A DNA stretch of 64,000 nucleotides, from positions 186,001-250,000 of the forward strand of contig JBEKPS010000003.1 in the NCBI GenBank assembly GCA_049520515.1, given 5' to 3'. Below are positions 61,152 to 64,000 of this stretch, in pieces. Position 1 is the stretch's first letter, and the number at the start of each line of letters is the position of its first letter. The translations under genes were made by a program, and so were the position numbers. Under the pieces are notes generated by a model that did not search any database, was not told the DNA's origin, and saw only the letters and a list, made by a program, of their open reading frames with translations. This stretch comes from JAFAMS01 sp049520515. GTDB lineage: Bacteria > Vulcanimicrobiota > Vulcanimicrobiia > Vulcanimicrobiales > Vulcanimicrobiaceae.

Positions 61152-62630
61152 TTATCCCGTCTCCGTCATTGCTTCGAATTCTTCAGAACGCAGCACCGAT
61201 GGATCCCCGCGCATCAGCAGTGCGTACGCGATCAATCCGCCAAGAAGGCCGAAGAGCCATCCTCCGGACCATAAGAAATGTAGCGCCGGCGTCGTCAACC
61301 CAAGGAGGGCGATCGCCCACCCGACGATCACGGAGATCAGTGCGCGCAGATTGAGGCCCCCGGCGTAATCGTAGCGGCTTTTCTCCTGATAGAGCGCGCG
61401 CAAGTCGAGCTGGCGGCTCCGGACGAGCCAATAGTCGGCGATTGCGATGCCGTCGATCGGTCCCAAGAGCGCGCCGTACGTGCCGAGCCAGGTAAAGATG
61501 TAGTTGCCGTAGTTTGCCAAGACGTACCACGGCTGCATCAAGAGCGAGAGCAGGCCCGTGATGACGGCGCCGATCGCGAATGTGATCCGGCTCGGCCAAA
61601 GATTCTCGAACGCGCGGGCCGGCGCCATGACGTTCGCGCCAACATTGATCGTGATTGACGACATCATTACGATGATGCCGGCGATGACGACGACGGCAGT
61701 CGGAAATTTGAGAATCAAGTCGATCGGATTCCACAAAGCTTTTCCGAAGAGCAGCACGGTTGCAGACGTGACGGAGATCCCGATGAAGGAGAACAACGCC
61801 ATCGTGAGCGGCATCGAGAACGTTTGCCCGAGGACTTGGCCGCGCTGCGTTATAGCGTAGCGCGTGTAGTCGGGAATGTTGAGCGCCAATGTCGCCCAAA
61901 ACGCGATGACGCCGATCACCGACGGAAAGAACGCCGCCCAAAAGGTTGCGCCGTGCAGTGTCGGTGGCGTTGCAAGCATCGGTCCAAAGCCGCCGGCGCT
62001 GCCAACGCCCCACGCCAAAAGCGCGAGGGCTGCAAGCGCGAGTGTCGGCGCTGAGATCTGTGCGAGGCGTCCGATGGCTTGAGGTCCGCGCGATGCAACG
62101 CCGACGTTCAAGAGCCAGAATACGCCAAACGCGATTGCGAGATGGCCGCTCGTTGCATTCCACGACGCGACCAAACGGCCGAGAATGGCGTCCAGCGCGA
62201 GACCACCGAACCACGAATTGATGCCGAACCATCCGGCCGCAATCACCGCTCGTGCGAGTGCCGGCAGATGCGCTCCGCGCATCCCGAACCACAAGCGGGC
62301 AAACACCGGATATGGAATGCCGAAGCGCGTTCCGGCATGCGATACCAAGAGGATCGGCATGAGTACGACGCAGCTGCCGACGAAGATCGTCAGCACCGCT
62401 TCGAACCAGTTCATGCCGAGCGCAATCATGCCGCTGGCCAGTGAATACGTCGGCAAACACAAGCACATCCCGACCCAGAGAGCGGAGAACTTCGGCCCCG
62501 GCCAGTTGTGCTCGGCGAGCGTGCACGGACGCAGATCGTCGTTCCAGAGATCTCCGTTGCCGCTCACCTCAGCGATCGCATCCGCTTCCAGGACGATAAT
62601 ATCGCCGTGCTGCGCTTGCGTCTTTGCCAC
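61152..62630 (-). CDS. NCS1 family nucleobase/hydantoin-type permease
   Basis: A 492-residue permease with about twelve membrane helices. The NCS1 pattern is clear: NDDLRPCTLAEHNWPGPKFSALWVGM (in pieces) at the N-terminus, SHAGTRFGIPYPVFARLWFG, GWFGINSWFGG, NIPDYTRYA and GPIDGIAIADYWLVR. The family carries uracil, cytosine, allantoin or hydantoins by cation symport. Its neighbours point to uracil, dihydrouracil or hydantoin. The GTG start shares its first base with the stop of the upstream amidohydrolase gene. Confidence 0.92.
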   Translation of the reverse strand: MAKTQAQHGDIIVLEADAIAEVSGNGDLWNDDLRPCTLAEHNWPGPKFSALWVGMCLCLPTYSLASGMIALGMNWFEAVLTIFVGSCVVLMPILLVSHAGTRFGIPYPVFARLWFGMRGAHLPALARAVIAAGWFGINSWFGGLALDAILGRLVASWNATSGHLAIAFGVFWLLNVGVASRGPQAIGRLAQISAPTLALAALALLAWGVGSAGGFGPMLATPPTLHGATFWAAFFPSVIGVIAFWATLALNIPDYTRYAITQRGQVLGQTFSMPLTMALFSFIGISVTSATVLLFGKALWNPIDLILKFPTAVVVIAGIIVMMSSITINVGANVMAPARAFENLWPSRITFAIGAVITGLLSLLMQPWYVLANYGNYIFTWLGTYGALLGPIDGIAIADYWLVRSRQLDLRALYQEKSRYDYAGGLNLRALISVIVGWAIALLGLTTPALHFLWSGGWLFGLLGGLIAYALLMRGDPSVLRSEEFEAMTETG

Positions 62631-63526
62631 TAGATTTCGACCATTGCGCCGTACGTTTCCGGACGGCGATCACGATAGAATTGCCAGGTGTCGCGTACTT
62701 CACGGATCACGTTGCGATCCATATCGCCGACGATTGCTTCGTCCCGATCGCGTGAGGCTTGAACAACGAATTGTCCGCGCGGATCGACGAGATAAGATTG
62801 CCCATAGAACTCGCCCATGTTCCAGGGTGTCTCGAACCCGACGCGATTGATCGCGCCGACATAATAGCCATTTGCGACGGCATGCGCCGGTTGTTCGAGC
62901 TTCCAGAGATATTCCGAGAGGCCGGCGACCGTCGCCGAGGGGTTGAAAACGATCTCGGCACCGTTGAGTCCGAGCAGTCGCGCACCTTCAGGGAAATGCC
63001 GATCGTAACAGATGTAGACGCCGACCTTTGCGAAGCGTGTTTCGAAGACGGGATAGCCGCTGTTGCCCGGCTTGAAGTAATACTTCTCCCAAAAGCCGCA
63101 CGGTGACGGCCCGGCTGCAACCTGCGGAAGATGATGCTTGCGATACTTCCCGAGGTACGAGCCGTCGGCATCGATGACGGCGGCCGTATTGTAATAAACG
63201 CCGGGCTGTTTCTCTTCGTACATCGGAACGACGAGCACGATCCCGAGCTCAGCCGCCAGATCCTGCATCAGCTTCGTCGTCGGTCCATCCGGTATCGCTT
63301 CGGTGGCTTGGTACCATTTCGGGGTTTGTTCCGTGCAGAAGTACGGCCCGTAGAACAGCTCCTGAAGGCAAACAATCTGAGCGCCCTTCTTGGCGGCTTC
63401 ACGAACGAGCCGCACGTGCTTTTCGATTGCCCTTTGTTTGTGCACCGCGACGGGCTCTGCACCGTCGACGTCGTGATGCGTTTGGACGAGCCCGATTTTG
63501 ACGATGTCTTGCCTGCTGTCGTTCAC
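62630..63526 (-). CDS. Beta-ureidopropionase / N-carbamoyl amino acid amidohydrolase (nitrilase superfamily)
   Basis: A 298-residue carbon-nitrogen hydrolase. The Glu-Lys-Cys triad is E56 (VCLQELFYG), K130 (GKYRKHHLP) and C173 (YICYDRHFPEG). The sequence around FNPSATVAGLSEYLW fits N-carbamoyl-beta-alanine or N-carbamoylputrescine amidases. Directly downstream of a dihydropyrimidinase, the beta-ureidopropionase assignment of the reductive pyrimidine pathway is favoured: it releases ammonia, CO2 and beta-alanine. The start overlaps the dihydropyrimidinase stop by four bases. Confidence 0.9.
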   Translation of the reverse strand: MNDSRQDIVKIGLVQTHHDVDGAEPVAVHKQRAIEKHVRLVREAAKKGAQIVCLQELFYGPYFCTEQTPKWYQATEAIPDGPTTKLMQDLAAELGIVLVVPMYEEKQPGVYYNTAAVIDADGSYLGKYRKHHLPQVAAGPSPCGFWEKYYFKPGNSGYPVFETRFAKVGVYICYDRHFPEGARLLGLNGAEIVFNPSATVAGLSEYLWKLEQPAHAVANGYYVGAINRVGFETPWNMGEFYGQSYLVDPRGQFVVQASRDRDEAIVGDMDRNVIREVRDTWQFYRDRRPETYGAMVEI

Positions 63527-64000
63527 AATTGCACCGGCCGGAAGGGAGCTGAGCGAGTAAATTTACCGCGTCCACGCTCGCCGACGAAGGTTCCGTCGCG
63601 GACGATCTGCGTACCGCGCGAGAAGACGTGCTTCGCGCCGCCATGGACTTTCATGCCTTCGAAGATATTGTTGTCGACGTTCATGTGATGGTCGCGCGCG
63701 CTAATCGTGCGCGTTACCTTCGGATCCCAGATGACGATGTCCGCATCGCTACCTATGGCGATCGTCCCCTTCTTGGGGAAGAGGCCGAAAAGGATCGCCG
63801 GATTCGTGCTGGCTAGCGCGACGAATTTGTTCAGGCCGATCTGTCCTCCCACGACGCCGCTTGTGTATAGGATCGCGACGCGGTCTTCGATCGTCGGTGC
63901 GCCGTTTGGAATTTTCGAGAAGTCGTCTTTGCCGAGCTCCTTTTGCCCCTTGTGATTGAAGGAACAATGGTCCGACCCAAATGTCTGGAGCTCGACGTTC
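63523..64000 (-). CDS. Dihydropyrimidinase/hydantoinase, C-terminal part (5' end outside window)
   Basis: The frame is open to the right edge; the last ~158 residues are visible. FGSDHCSFNHKGQKELGKDDF (in pieces), IEDRVAILYTSGVVGGQIGLNKFVAL, NPAILFGLFPKKGTIAIGSDADIVIWDP and TISARDHHMNVDNNIFEG are typical of dihydropyrimidinases, including the metal/substrate Asp in GSDH. It opens dihydrouracil or hydantoins to N-carbamoyl amino acids, the substrate of the next enzyme. Confidence 0.94.
   Translation of the reverse strand, partial: NVELQTFGSDHCSFNHKGQKELGKDDFSKIPNGAPTIEDRVAILYTSGVVGGQIGLNKFVALASTNPAILFGLFPKKGTIAIGSDADIVIWDPKVTRTISARDHHMNVDNNIFEGMKVHGGAKHVFSRGTQIVRDGTFVGERGRGKFTRSAPFRPVQL

Noticed and set aside
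61183..62526. 447-residue minus-strand frame inside the NCS1 permease gene
   Set aside because: Arg/His-rich out-of-frame translation of the permease; no hydrophobic helices or motifs.

Overview
The window is a GC-rich, gene-dense bacterial chromosome segment. Most genes start with GTG or TTG as often as ATG, and many neighbours overlap by four bases (ATGA, GTGA, TTGA). I see no phage, insertion sequence, plasmid gene, rRNA, tRNA or CRISPR array. The genes suggest a free-living aerobic soil-type bacterium with hopanoids, heterotrophic metabolism and broad use of organic nitrogen. The FHA-FHA-PP2C-RodA order recalls Actinobacteria, while TrmFO, HslUV, the hopanoid locus and the family mix do not fit that phylum well. 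My best guess is an uncultivated lineage such as Eremiobacterota (WPS-2), or a phylum near Chloroflexota/Dormibacterota. This is inference from gene content, not a placement.

Layout. 1-1.6 kb: end of a ThDP decarboxylase coupled to a class III CoA-transferase. 1.6-12.2 kb: a hopanoid locus. The minus-strand operon reads hpnC-hpnD-hpnE-shc-hpnH-hpnA-hpnG-NIPSNAP, and a divergent plus-strand operon reads ferritin-like di-iron protein-hpnK-hpnI. Together they make squalene from farnesyl diphosphate, cyclise it, add and trim the adenosyl side chain, and probably add a sugar. 12.2-14.2 kb: rpiA and malonyl-CoA decarboxylase. 14.3-16.6 kb: a three-gene catabolic-looking operon of unknown substrate. 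16.6-20.7 kb: cell-wall genes (GerMN protein, AMIN amidase, murI), followed by a compact toxin-immunity pair of the CdiA-CT RNase A / CdiI type. 20.7-25.8 kb: PAP2 protein, dxs, secG and two oligopeptide-transporter ATPases. 25.9-31.9 kb: a lysine-rich histone H1-like protein, then topA-trmFO-hslV-hslU. 32-36 kb: a secreted protein, a CPBP protease, def, fmt and rsmB. 36-40 kb: two FHA proteins, a PP2C phosphatase, RodA/FtsW and a divergent polysaccharide deacetylase. 40-46.4 kb: an ammonium transporter, a LivHMGF-type ABC transporter and a 2-hydroxyacid dehydrogenase. 46.4-50.5 kb: a YCII-ECF sigma pair, a zinc peptidase and a diguanylate cyclase. 50.5-56.3 kb: amidase, dtd, an EF-G-like GTPase and a SorAB-type sulfite dehydrogenase. 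56.3-64 kb: a complete urease operon (ureABCEFGD), then an NCS1 permease, beta-ureidopropionase and a dihydropyrimidinase that runs off the window.

The right half concentrates nitrogen acquisition: ammonium, amides, urea and pyrimidine or hydantoin rings. The strongest candidate for an under-described system is the stand-alone RNase A-fold toxin and its immunity protein at 19.9-20.7 kb. It has no CdiA filament or CdiB and sits directly behind murI with a strong hairpin over the presumed toxin start. Second is the di-iron ferritin-like protein that appears to belong to hopanoid side-chain tailoring.
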